Of a stretch of DNA of 64,000 nt, positions 54,030 through 62,418 are shown in pieces (the first letter of the stretch is position 1; each line of letters begins with the position of its first letter). Made by a program: the position numbers and the translations under genes. This DNA is from an uncultured Clostridia bacterium. GTDB taxonomy: Bacteria > Bacillota > Clostridia > UBA1381. The notes beneath the pieces are model-generated. The model was not told the DNA's origin, searched no databases, and was given only the letters and a program-made list of their open reading frames with translations. The stretch spans positions 1 through 64,000 of the forward strand of contig CALXWJ010000082.1 in assembly GCA_944392335.1 (NCBI GenBank), in the 5' to 3' direction.

Positions 54030-55874
54030 TATCTTTTTCTCTGTCGTTTTTTCTTCCTGTATCAAGGCCGGTGTTTCTTTTTCCTTTTTTGCGGCGGTTT
54101 TCTTTGCCGTTGCCGAAGATGCCTTATTTGCCGCTGATTTTGCACCGTTCTTTTTTGCCGGCGTCTTTTTCTTTTCCTGTTCGGTCTGTGTTAAAGAAAT
54201 TTGTTTTTTCTCCTTGGTTTTTGTATCGGTTTTAATATCTTCCTTTTGTGTCTTTCCAACTGCTTTCTTTTTTGGTCTTTCATCGATTTCTTCCAATACT
54301 TTTTCTTCCTCTTTTACTCTGGTCGAACGCTTTGCGGCAGGTTTCTTTATACTTTTTTCTTTTTTTCCCTCCGATATCTTATCTTCTGCTTCCGTTATGC
54401 TTTCCTCTTTGTTTTTTTCTTCAGGCTTTTTATATTCAATCCCTGTAATTTCAGAATACATTTTAATATACTTCTCCGCCGAAATGCTCCATGAATAATC
54501 GGCAGACATTGCCTGCTTAACAAGCTTTTGCCATACCGTTTTATTATCATAATAAACCTGCATCGCATATTTTATAACATGGAACATGTCATTTGAATTA
54601 AAGTTTGCAAAAGAAAATCCTGTTCCCTCGCCCGTATATTCGTTATAAGGAATAACAGTATCCTTTAATCCACCCGTTTCACGAACAATCGGGAGAGTTC
54701 CGTATCTCATTGATATTATCTGAGACAATCCGCACGGCTCAAACAATGAAGGCATCAAAAACGCATCACACCCTGCATATATTTTATGCGACATCTCATT
54801 AGAAAAATATATATTTGCAGAGACTTTATCCGGATATTTCCATGCATAGTGCCTGAAAAGATTCTCGTATTTTTCCTCTCCGGTCCCCAATACTATGATC
54901 TGCATACCGCCTTCACACATACGTTCAATTGCCGCTGCGATCAGATCAAATCCCTTTTGCTCGGTGAGACGTGAAACGATTCCTACCGTAAATATGTTTT
55001 CGTCTATAGGAAGATTAAGAATTTTTTGAAGTTCTGTTTTATTCTTCTTTTTCTTATCAACAAAATTTGAAATATTATAATTTTCAAATATATTATTATC
55101 TGTTTCGGGATCCCATTCTTTGTAAGAAATACCGTTCACAATACCTACAAGATCATTTTTCCTTGCACTTATTATTCCCGACAATCCTTCGCCGTACTGT
55201 TCTGTCTGAATTTCACTTGCATAGCTTTCCGATACGGTCGATATCTTTGTCGCATATACCAAGCCCCCTTTTAAAAGGTTTGCATCTTTATAATACTCAA
55301 GTTTGTCTTCTGTAAAATAATAGTCTCCTATGTTCATGAAATCCTTGATTTTGTCTAAATTCCATCTGCCCTGGAATTTCAAGTTATGAATAGTCATAAC
55401 GGTTTTTATACCGCGGTAAAAAGGATTATCAAGAAAAGTGTCAAGGAATACAGGAATCGCGGCAGTCTGCCAATCGTTGCAGTTAATAACATCAGGTCTA
55501 AAATCCAAAGACGGAAGCAATGACAAAACAGCCTTTGAAAAGAAAATAAATTTCTCGCAGTCCAAATGAATATAATCATATGGTTTATCGCCGTTAAAAT
55601 AAAATTCATTATCTACGAAATAAAATATACATCCGTCATGCTCAAGTTTTTTTACGCCGCAGTATTGTCTTCTCCAGCCTATATCAATATAAATATGTGT
55701 GATATATTCCATTTGATCCTTAAAATGCTGCGGAATTGATTTATAAAGCGGTATTATTACTCTTGCATCTATTCCCTTTTCCTTTAATGCGGGAGGAAGA
55801 GAACCTGCAACGTCACCCAATCCTCCTGTTTTTGCAAAAGGAGCCGCCTCAGAGCTTGCGTACAATATGTTCAT
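54021..55874 (-). CDS. glgA: Glycogen synthase with Lys/Ala-rich C-terminal tail
   Basis: A 617-residue GT5 enzyme that extends alpha-1,4-glucan from ADP-glucose. Residues 1-477 are the complete family enzyme: AKTGGLGDVAGSLP (ADP-glucose-binding KTGGL at 15-19), NDWQTAAIPV, GIVSRLTEQKGFDLI, and the C-terminal PSLFEPCGLSQIISMRYGTLPIVRETGGL. Normal GlgA stops near 480. Here a tail of about 140 residues follows, made almost wholly of Lys, Glu, Ala, Thr and Ser (KKPAAKRSTRVKEEEK, KKTPAKKNGAKSAANKASSA, TAKKTAAKKEKE), like histone H1 tails. The stop codon lies within a degenerate repeat copy. The tail's role is unknown; it is not a frameshift, since the base frame is continuous. Confidence 0.95.
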   Translation of the reverse strand: MNILYASSEAAPFAKTGGLGDVAGSLPPALKEKGIDARVIIPLYKSIPQHFKDQMEYITHIYIDIGWRRQYCGVKKLEHDGCIFYFVDNEFYFNGDKPYDYIHLDCEKFIFFSKAVLSLLPSLDFRPDVINCNDWQTAAIPVFLDTFLDNPFYRGIKTVMTIHNLKFQGRWNLDKIKDFMNIGDYYFTEDKLEYYKDANLLKGGLVYATKISTVSESYASEIQTEQYGEGLSGIISARKNDLVGIVNGISYKEWDPETDNNIFENYNISNFVDKKKKNKTELQKILNLPIDENIFTVGIVSRLTEQKGFDLIAAAIERMCEGGMQIIVLGTGEEKYENLFRHYAWKYPDKVSANIYFSNEMSHKIYAGCDAFLMPSLFEPCGLSQIISMRYGTLPIVRETGGLKDTVIPYNEYTGEGTGFSFANFNSNDMFHVIKYAMQVYYDNKTVWQKLVKQAMSADYSWSISAEKYIKMYSEITGIEYKKPEEKNKEESITEAEDKISEGKKEKSIKKPAAKRSTRVKEEEKVLEEIDERPKKKAVGKTQKEDIKTDTKTKEKKQISLTQTEQEKKKTPAKKNGAKSAANKASSATAKKTAAKKEKETPALIQEEKTTEKKIIT

Positions 55875-56084
55875 AATATTACCAACCTTTCTGTGCCGTA
55901 ATACCTTTGATTTTCCATACGGCTTATTTTTTTAAAGCATACGTTTAAATATTTAACTGAGGTTTCAGTGTTTAATCATGTATAGTGCCGCAGTAAAGGC
56001 ATAAATAAAAATCCATCTCATGAAAAAACACAAGCATTAATACTTTATTGGGATTATTTTGAATATCATCATATCGTCATAATT

Positions 56085-56113
56085 ATTTTATATTATTTTT
56101 TTTAATTTGTCAA
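56085..56113 (-). promoter_or_regulatory. Probable promoter of glgA-glgP
   Basis: Minus-strand TTGACA (56108-56113), 17 bp, TAAAAT (56085-56090). It predicts a leader of about 200 nt before glgA. The rest of the 516-bp gap to trxB holds a hairpin and repeat copy 7. Confidence 0.7.
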
Positions 56114-56265
56114 TTTTTCATCAACCCTAAAAAAATAAAGTGTGTAATTTAACTATCTGACACCGTTTATATCGTTTACATTTATATATTTTCAATAATG
56201 TATTTTTCCCATTATTATGTGAAAAAAGGCGAATTTTGGCTGAACCGGTATTAATTTTCCAAAAG

Positions 56266-56299
56266 AAAAATTACGGCCGGGGATACAGCCGTAATTTTT
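56266..56299 (-). terminator. Terminator of trxB (after repeat copy 7)
   Basis: AAAAATTACGGC and GCCGTAATTTTT form a 12-bp stem with a 10-nt loop; on the minus strand it leads into TTTTTCTTTT. The trxB transcript would cross repeat copy 7 and stop here. Confidence 0.8.
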
Positions 56300-56311
56300 A
56301 AAAACCGTTTT

Positions 56312-56460
56312 TTCAATAAGGACTTGCCCCGTTATTCAACGAGGGCAAAAACGCTGTATAGCCGCGCTGTAATCAGCGGGAGATCATACACACACTGATT
56401 GCGGTTATGTCCCCCCGCCGCCGATTACGGCGAGGGGGGGGACAACATGTGCGCGGTTAT
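56312..56460 (+). repeat. Dispersed structured repeat, copy 7
   Basis: A 149-bp copy, TTCAATAAGGACTTGCCCCG to TGCGCGGTTAT. The first stem has become CTTGCCC/GGGCAA, a T-A to C-G compensatory change relative to copies 3 and 5. Central arm TGTAATCAGCGGGAG is partly mispaired; a strong CCCCCCGCCG/CGGCGAGGGGGGG stem follows. It lies 19 bp from the trxB stop and 13 bp after a terminator hairpin. Confidence 0.9.
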
Positions 56461-56478
56461 AATTAAAACAGCTTTTAT

Positions 56479-57390
56479 TTATCCGTTAATATAGTTGATG
56501 GCTGACGTTGCCGCAACGGCCCCGTCGGCAGCTGCGGTAACAATTTGTCTCAGCGGCGTATTTCTTACATCTCCCGCCGCGTATAATGCCGTTATGTTCG
56601 TTTCCATTTTTTCATTCGTTTTTATAAAACCATTCTCATCAAGCTCTACATATTTTCCGGCAAGCTCCGACTTTGGTATTATTCCTACGGCAATAAATAT
56701 TGCACTCACCGGTATATTCGTTTTTTTACGTGTTTTTTTATTTATTATTTCTATATTGTTAACAGTAGTGTCCCCATCTATTTTTGTAACCTCCGAATCC
56801 AAAACAAAATTGATTTTTTTATTTTCCTTTGCTCTCTCAACAAGAGTTGGAACCGCACGAAATTTATCACGCCGATGTATCAAAGTTACACTCTTTGCAA
56901 ACCTTGCAAGATACAACGCGTCTTCAAACGCCGTATTCCCTCCGCCCGCAACCGCAACGTCCTGACCTTTAAAAAACGCGCCGTCACAGGTCGCGCAATA
57001 AGAAACGCCTACACCGTAAAACCTATCCTCGCCTTCAACACCCAGCTTTTTCGCAGACGCTCCCGTCGCAAAAATAACAGTCTTTGTCAGATAACGGTTT
57101 TTTCTTGTTTCTACAGTCTTTATCCGGTCATTGAGCCCCAATATGTTCTTTGCCGTTTCAGTTGTAAATTCTACATCAAATTTTTCGGCATGCTTTTTCA
57201 ATCTTTCGGAAAGCTCTGCACCGCTGGGATTATCATCTACCGCAGGATAGTTGTCAACCTCATAGGTATAATTCATTTGTCCGCCATAGCTCGTTCCCTC
57301 CATGACAAGTGTTTTCATTCCGCTTCTTCCCGCATAAATCGCAGCTGACAACCCAGCCGCTCCTCCGCCGATAATAATTATATCATACAT
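56479..57390 (-). CDS. trxB: Thioredoxin reductase
   Basis: A 303-residue NADPH- (or ferredoxin-) dependent flavoprotein that reduces thioredoxin. FAD-binding GGGAAGLSAAIYAGR near the N-terminus, redox-active CATC (SYCATCDGAFF, about residues 132-135), NAD(P)-binding GGGNTAFEDALYLAR, and the C-terminal FAD block ALYAAGDVRN. GGAGG lies 6 nt before the ATG at 57390; the upstream open frame to 57429 contains that ribosome site and was rejected. No thioredoxin gene is adjacent. Confidence 0.95.
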   Translation of the reverse strand: MYDIIIIGGGAAGLSAAIYAGRSGMKTLVMEGTSYGGQMNYTYEVDNYPAVDDNPSGAELSERLKKHAEKFDVEFTTETAKNILGLNDRIKTVETRKNRYLTKTVIFATGASAKKLGVEGEDRFYGVGVSYCATCDGAFFKGQDVAVAGGGNTAFEDALYLARFAKSVTLIHRRDKFRAVPTLVERAKENKKINFVLDSEVTKIDGDTTVNNIEIINKKTRKKTNIPVSAIFIAVGIIPKSELAGKYVELDENGFIKTNEKMETNITALYAAGDVRNTPLRQIVTAAADGAVAATSAINYING

Positions 57391-57497
57391 TTTTATCCTC
57401 CGATCTGCCGCATTTATCCAACGGCTCATTTACTGTCAAAAAACAAAATTAATCATGTTTTTATTGTTTATTTGTAAAATTCTTATGATCAGTAACT

Positions 57498-57526
57498 ATT
57501 ATATACCAAATCTCTGTTTAAAACAA
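57498..57526 (-). promoter_or_regulatory. Probable promoter of trxB
   Basis: Minus-strand TTGTTT (57521-57526), 17 bp, TATAAT (57498-57503), about 100 bp before trxB. Confidence 0.55.
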
Positions 57527-57542
57527 GTATAAAAAAAATTTA

Positions 57543-57571
57543 TTTACAAATTGCCGCTTTTATGATAAAAT
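57543..57571 (+). promoter_or_regulatory. Probable promoter of the DUF975 gene
   Basis: TTTACA (57543-57548), 17 bp, TAAAAT (57566-57571), 33 bp before the start codon. Confidence 0.6.
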
Positions 57572-57604
57572 AATGATATCAAATAAAATGTATGGAGAAA
57601 AGTT

Positions 57605-58402
57605 ATGTTTGACAGAGCCGAATTAAAATCAAATGCGAAAGAAATTCTAAAAAAAGAAAATACATATTGGATAAGCTTTGCGGTATGTCTTCTGGTTTTT
57701 GCAATATCAAACGGCGTTTACGCATTTTATTCAAATATTAATGTCCGATTTTCAATAGAGGACATAATTAATGCAAGCAATGATCAGCTGTTGTCCTATA
57801 TGCCGGTATTAGCACCCATCATTCTTGGATTTTTAATTCTTCAGTTTGCTGTAAATATATTTCTTTTTATGCCGCTGACAGTCGGTAAAAACCGGTTTTT
57901 CATAAAATCCGCAAAAGGTGACAATTCATTTTCCGGTATCTTTGAGATTTTTAAAAGCGAATGCTATATTAATGTTGTAAAAATCATATTTTTAAAACAT
58001 TTGTATCTTTTCTTTTGGAGTTTGATTTTTATAATTCCATATATAGTATTATGCGCTGCTGTATATATTTTAAGAATAAATATATCATATATTTTTATTG
58101 CCTTTTTCGGGTATATTCCGTTAATCATGAAATATTATTCGTATTTTATGATTGAATATATCGTTGCGGAAAATCCGAAAATATCGAAAAAGGACGCTTT
58201 TGAACAAAGTAAAAGGATGATGCAGTCATACCGCTTTAAAACCTTCGGGCTTCAGCTTTCCTTTGTCGGATGGATGATCCTCGGTCTGCTTCTTTGCGGA
58301 ATTGGTACATTGTTTGTCAGTCCATATATGGAAGCGACCATGACACAGCTGTATTTCTATCTAAAAAACAAAGAAAATAAATATGATATATGTTACGAAT
58401 AA
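57605..58402 (+). CDS. DUF975 family membrane protein
   Basis: A 265-residue integral membrane protein. The N-terminal FDRAELKSNAKEIL segment before the first membrane helix is the family hallmark. About six membrane segments follow, with the conserved cytoplasmic block GDNSFSGIFEIFKS near residue 105 and YIVAENPKISKKDAFEQSKRMM near 185-206. DUF975 proteins occur widely in Firmicutes and have no assigned function; some occur near capsule or envelope genes. GGAG precedes the ATG. Confidence 0.85.
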   Translation: MFDRAELKSNAKEILKKENTYWISFAVCLLVFAISNGVYAFYSNINVRFSIEDIINASNDQLLSYMPVLAPIILGFLILQFAVNIFLFMPLTVGKNRFFIKSAKGDNSFSGIFEIFKSECYINVVKIIFLKHLYLFFWSLIFIIPYIVLCAAVYILRINISYIFIAFFGYIPLIMKYYSYFMIEYIVAENPKISKKDAFEQSKRMMQSYRFKTFGLQLSFVGWMILGLLLCGIGTLFVSPYMEATMTQLYFYLKNKENKYDICYE

Positions 58403-58418
58403 TTTTATAAAAAACATA

Positions 58419-58447
58419 TTGATTATTTATTGTTGATGTGATAGAAT
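58419..58447 (+). promoter_or_regulatory. Promoter of eda-kdgK
   Basis: TTGATT (58419-58424), 17 bp, TAGAAT (58442-58447), about 56 bp before eda. Confidence 0.65.
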
Positions 58448-58502
58448 ATTAAATTGTATGATTAAGCATTATTTTTATAAATATACAGAAAGGGAGATAA
58501 TT

Positions 58503-59144
58503 ATGGATAAAGAAAAGGTACTTACCAAGCTTACCGACGCAGGTCTGGTTGCGGTTGTTCGTGCAAATAACGCTGATGAGGCAATAAGGATTGCGGATGC
58601 ATGCTTAGAAGGCGGATGTCCCTCCATTGAGCTGACATTTACTGTTCCTGGTGCACATAAGGTCATTGAAGCTCTTGCCGCAAAATATACCAACGGCGAA
58701 ATGCTTTTGGGTGCAGGTACCGTTTTGGATGCAGAAACCGCAAGAACGGCGATCTTATCAGGTGCAAACTACATAGTAAGCCCCGGATTTAACCTTGAAG
58801 CGGCAAAGCTATGCAACCGTTACAGATTACCTTATTTACCCGGATGCATGACAATTACCGAGGTGTTGACAGCCATGGAAGCAGGAGCGGACATTGTTAA
58901 AATTTTCCCGGCCGATCTGTTCGGTCCCAAAATTATAAAAGACATCAGAGGTCCGCTGCCGCATGCCAAAATGATGCCTACCGGAGGAGTCGACATATCA
59001 AACGTTGATCAATGGATAAAAGCCGGCGCCGTTGCTGTTGGCGCTGGTTCATCTCTTACGGCAGGAGCTAAAACAGGCGACTATGCAAAAATCACCGAAA
59101 CAGCCAAAGAATTTATAAGAAGGATCAAAGAGGCAAGAGCGTAA
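58503..59144 (+). CDS. eda: KDPG / KHG aldolase
   Basis: A 213-residue class I aldolase that splits 2-keto-3-deoxy-6-phosphogluconate into pyruvate and glyceraldehyde 3-phosphate. Conserved blocks: GLVAVVRANNADEAI, GGCPSIELTFTVP (catalytic Glu), LGAGTVLDAETAR, ANYIVSPGFN, YLPGCMTITEV, and the Schiff-base Lys in ADIVKIFPAD. GGGAG lies 6-7 nt before the ATG at 58503; the frame is open 15 codons further upstream but without a ribosome site. With kdgK 66 bp downstream it completes uronate or pectin breakdown from KDG. Confidence 0.94.
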   Translation: MDKEKVLTKLTDAGLVAVVRANNADEAIRIADACLEGGCPSIELTFTVPGAHKVIEALAAKYTNGEMLLGAGTVLDAETARTAILSGANYIVSPGFNLEAAKLCNRYRLPYLPGCMTITEVLTAMEAGADIVKIFPADLFGPKIIKDIRGPLPHAKMMPTGGVDISNVDQWIKAGAVAVGAGSSLTAGAKTGDYAKITETAKEFIRRIKEARA

Positions 59145-59210
59145 CCTTTATTGGGTCATATTTTCTTTTTAGCAATCGGAAAATATATAAATTTGAAAGG
59201 AATGTTTTAA

Positions 59211-60242
59211 ATGGCAAAAATCGTTACAATGGGAGAAATAATGCTTCGGCTGTCAACTCCCAACAATGAAAAGTTTATTCAGGCAGATGAATTTGATGTA
59301 TGCTACGGCGGCGGTGAGGCTAATGTTGCCGTATCTTTGGCAAACTACGGTCATGATGCCGAATTTATTACAAAAGTCCCCAAAAATCCGATCGGCGACT
59401 GTGCGGTTGCCGCATTGAGAAAGCTTAATGTTGAAACAAAGCATATTGCAAGAGGCGGCGAAAGATTAGGTATATATTTCCTGGAAACAGGCGCCGCTAT
59501 GAGAGCTTCAAATGTTATATACGACAGGGCTCATTCATCGATTTCAACGGCTGCTGCTTCGGATTTTGATTTTAATGAAATTTTTGAAGGCGCCGACTGG
59601 TTTCATTTTACCGGTATCACACCTGCCATATCCGATGCTGCCGCGGAATTAACACAAGCCGCTTTAAAAGCCGCAAAAGCAAAAGGGATCACAGTATCCG
59701 TGGATCTGAATTTCAGAAAGAAATTATGGTCAAGCGAAAAGGCTCAAAAGATTATGACAAACCTTATGCAGTATGTTGATATTTGTATTGGCAATGAAGA
59801 GGATGCGGAAAAGGTTTTGGGATTTAAACCGGGCAATACAGATGTTACAAGCGGCGAATTGGAGCTGGCGGGCTACAAGGATATATTTGAACAAATGGTT
59901 GAAAAATTTAATTTTAAATATGTCATCAGCTCACTTCGTGAAAGCCACTCAGCTTCCGATAACGGATGGTCCGCATGTATTTATTCGAGAGATACAAAAG
60001 AGTTCTATCATTCAAGAAAATACAGGATAACACCTATTGTTGACCGTGTCGGCGGAGGCGATTCTTTTGCCGGCGGCGTTATATGCGGTTTTGTTGACGG
60101 CAAAAACTTCAAAGACGCTTTGGAATTCGGCGTCGCAGCATCCGCATTAAAACATACTGTTCCCGGTGATTTTAACCTTGTTTCAAGAGAAGATGTCGAA
60201 AACCTTGCCGGGGGCGACGGTTCGGGCAGAGTTCAAAGATAA
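59211..60242 (+). CDS. kdgK: 2-keto-3-deoxygluconate kinase (PfkB family)
   Basis: A 343-residue sugar kinase that phosphorylates KDG to KDPG, the substrate of the adjacent Eda. PfkB motifs: YGGGEANVAVSLANYGHDAEF near residue 35 and the C-terminal anion-hole block VDRVGGGDSFAGGVICGF (about residues 278-295), including the catalytic Asp of GGGDSF. The upstream enzymes that make KDG (UxuA/KduD) are not in this window. AAAGGAA precedes the ATG. No promoter was seen in the 66-bp gap after eda, so the two are co-transcribed. Confidence 0.93.
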   Translation: MAKIVTMGEIMLRLSTPNNEKFIQADEFDVCYGGGEANVAVSLANYGHDAEFITKVPKNPIGDCAVAALRKLNVETKHIARGGERLGIYFLETGAAMRASNVIYDRAHSSISTAAASDFDFNEIFEGADWFHFTGITPAISDAAAELTQAALKAAKAKGITVSVDLNFRKKLWSSEKAQKIMTNLMQYVDICIGNEEDAEKVLGFKPGNTDVTSGELELAGYKDIFEQMVEKFNFKYVISSLRESHSASDNGWSACIYSRDTKEFYHSRKYRITPIVDRVGGGDSFAGGVICGFVDGKNFKDALEFGVAASALKHTVPGDFNLVSREDVENLAGGDGSGRVQR

Positions 60243-60340
60243 AATTTTGGTATATTTTACGAATACTTGGGATAGAATACATATGTATAACACAGATCAT
60301 GTGTTGTCATATACCCTTTTATCATATATACCACCAAAAA

Positions 60341-60391
60341 AAGACTGCAGTAAATGAACATGTTATGTTCTTGCCGCAGTCTTGCTTTTTT
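60341..60391 (+). terminator. Bidirectional terminator of eda-kdgK and the BY-kinase operon
   Basis: AAGACTGC/GCAGTCTT outer stem and GAACAT/ATGTTC inner stem. The plus side runs into CTTTTTT and the minus side into TTTTTTT. Repeat copy 8 begins 11 bp beyond it. Confidence 0.88.
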
Positions 60392-60401
60392 GATCTGTTC
60401 T

Positions 60402-60547
60402 TTCAATAAGTTCTTGCCCCGCCATTCAGCAATGACAATAGCACGGCTGTTCGGCGCCGTGTTCGGTGAGAGATAATTGCTATCACACCGATAACGGATA
60501 TGGGACTTTCCGCCTAAAGAAGCAAAAGATGTCTTATCCCCAGTTAT
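60402..60547 (+). repeat. Dispersed structured repeat, copy 8
   Basis: A 146-bp diverged copy, TTCAATAAGTTCTTGCCCCG to TTATCCCCAGTTAT. The first stem and a GCACG/CCGTG second hairpin remain; the central arm is eroded (TTCGGTGAGAG, CTATCACACCGA). It lies 13 bp from the BY-kinase stop codon and 11 bp from the terminator. Confidence 0.8.
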
Positions 60548-60559
60548 ACGGATAGATAT

Positions 60560-61564
60560 TTACTTGTTTTTGTCTTTTTTATTTTCTTTTTCTTCTTTCT
60601 TTGCAAAATGTTTACTCTTTTCTTTTATATAATCGATACTGTTGTCTGACTCATATTGTTGATCAACACCAAAGAATTCGGGATTATTGTTATTTTTCAT
60701 CTCAATACTTGACTCGCCGTCGGAATAGTCATAATAGCCGTAACCATAGCCATATCCGTAGCCGTAGCCGCCATACCCGTATGAATATTTAGAATGTCCG
60801 TAGCCATATCCGTAACGCTTATAGGAGCCATATCTGCTGGTGAGATTATCAACATCGTTAAGAATATATCCCAAAATTTTTGCTTCGGCAAAATTCAAGC
60901 TGCTGCGTGCTCTTTCCAAGGTTTCATGAATCGTATAATTTTGTCTTATAACCACTATAACACCATCGGTGTACTTTGACATTGCAGTGGCATCTGAAAC
61001 CAAAGTCACCGGAGGAGTATCTATAAATATATAATCATAATCATTAGACAATTCCTCCAGTATTTCTCCCATTTTTGCAGATGAAAGCAATTCAACGGGA
61101 TTCGGAGGTATCTGTCCGGCAGTGATACAATCAATTCCTATATCATCACAATGCTTGACAGCGTCTTTCAGCGTAATGAGTCCGCATAACAAATCGGACA
61201 AACCGTTTTTTCTTTCTAATTTTAAATATCTGTAAATCCTCGGTTTTCTTAAATCAGCGCCCACCAAAAGAACTCTAGAGCCTGTTTGATGAAATGCAAT
61301 GGCTAAATTCAGGCAAGTTGTGGTTTTTCCCTCTCCCGGGCTTGCACTTGTAACAATTATTTTCTTACATTTGCTCGTTATGTTGCTCAGAGTGAAAATA
61401 ATATTGGTACGTGCTGCTTTATAAGCCTCCGTCACCAAAAAATTCGAACTGTTACTGAGAACCGATTCCACTCTGGATTGGGCAGAAAGCTTTTCTTGTT
61501 CCGTGGCTTTTGTTTTTGCCTTTGTCTCATTTACTTTTCCGACAAATTTTTTAAAGAAACTCAT
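60560..61564 (-). CDS. CpsD/CapB-type bacterial tyrosine kinase with Gly-Tyr-rich tail
   Basis: A 334-residue cytoplasmic BY-kinase that controls capsule or exopolysaccharide export together with its membrane adaptor. Walker A is SASPGEGKTT (about residues 73-82), Walker A-prime LLVGADLRKPR (about 99-109), Walker B YDYIFIDTPPV. Autophosphorylation normally uses a C-terminal tyrosine cluster; here the cluster is extreme, with about 16 Tyr in some 42 residues after residue 245 (KRYGYGYGHSKYSYGYGG, then YGYGYGYGYGYYDY). Residues after that are acidic and then Lys-rich. The ATG overlaps the adaptor's stop by 4 bp. Polysaccharide synthesis genes are absent nearby. Confidence 0.92.
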   Translation of the reverse strand: MSFFKKFVGKVNETKAKTKATEQEKLSAQSRVESVLSNSSNFLVTEAYKAARTNIIFTLSNITSKCKKIIVTSASPGEGKTTTCLNLAIAFHQTGSRVLLVGADLRKPRIYRYLKLERKNGLSDLLCGLITLKDAVKHCDDIGIDCITAGQIPPNPVELLSSAKMGEILEELSNDYDYIFIDTPPVTLVSDATAMSKYTDGVIVVIRQNYTIHETLERARSSLNFAEAKILGYILNDVDNLTSRYGSYKRYGYGYGHSKYSYGYGGYGYGYGYGYGYYDYSDGESSIEMKNNNNPEFFGVDQQYESDNSIDYIKEKSKHFAKKEEKENKKDKNK

Positions 61565-62286
61565 TTATTCGCCCTCCTGCCTGATTGATTATTTGAATTA
61601 GGATCTATATCCTTCCTTACAAAGGACGGGATCTCACCGAGCAACGGCTCTTCATAACGCTGCCTTATTTCATTTCCGTTCTTGATCCTTGTATCGAATA
61701 ATTCAAGTACTATTATAATAAATGCGCCGAGCAATATTCCTATAAATATACCTATAAAAGTATTCTGACGAATATTTGGAGAAATGGGTGTATTTGTTTC
61801 ACTCGCATTATCAAGAACTTTCACCGAACCGGCTTCAACAACCCTTATTAATTCGTCCGGAGCATATTTTATGATGCTGCGCGTTATTTTATATACATCA
61901 TCGGCATTGGTCCCTTTAACTGTAATTGAAAGGATCTCCGTTTCGTTTAATGCTTCCATCGTTATCATGCTTTTAATTTCATTGACCGTATATTTGTTAT
62001 TCATATCTTGAGCAACCTTTTCAAGAAATGTTCTTGCCTGCAGGATCTCCGCATAAGTCATAACCAACTGACGCGAAGAATTCATGTTTGCGGTGGAAAT
62101 TTCCGTCGACGTTACCTCTCGTGATGAATTAACATACAGTGATGCTTTTGAACTGTATACCGGCGAAATGAATACTTCGGAATATACAAAAGCAAATATA
62201 CCTACCAGAACGGCTGAAACCACTATCACCATCCATTTTCTTAACAGCATATCAATTATGTCTAGTATACTTAATTGTTCATTCAA
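61561..62286 (-). CDS. Wzz/YveK-type chain-length determinant, BY-kinase adaptor
   Basis: A 241-residue membrane protein with two membrane helices (about 20-42 and 180-203) flanking an external domain: the CapA/YveK architecture that activates a separate BY-kinase and sets polysaccharide length. NTPISPNIRQNTFIGIFIGI is the proline-rich stretch before helix 2. The start is a TTG at 62286, giving MNEQLSILDIIDMLLRKW, with AGGAG 8 nt upstream; the open frame extends 18 codons further but lacks a ribosome site. Upstream partner of the kinase gene, overlapping by 4 bp. Confidence 0.9.
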   Translation of the reverse strand: MNEQLSILDIIDMLLRKWMVIVVSAVLVGIFAFVYSEVFISPVYSSKASLYVNSSREVTSTEISTANMNSSRQLVMTYAEILQARTFLEKVAQDMNNKYTVNEIKSMITMEALNETEILSITVKGTNADDVYKITRSIIKYAPDELIRVVEAGSVKVLDNASETNTPISPNIRQNTFIGIFIGILLGAFIIIVLELFDTRIKNGNEIRQRYEEPLLGEIPSFVRKDIDPNSNNQSGRRANK

Positions 62287-62418
62287 AAAAATCACTCCTA
62301 TATTTTTTCTGGCTTTTAATAAATATATGCCAAATTGCAAAACATTTTATTTTCATAGTTTCATAAAGATCATTAATATTTATTCCGCAAAATCGCCAAA
62401 AAATGAATTGTACCATAT

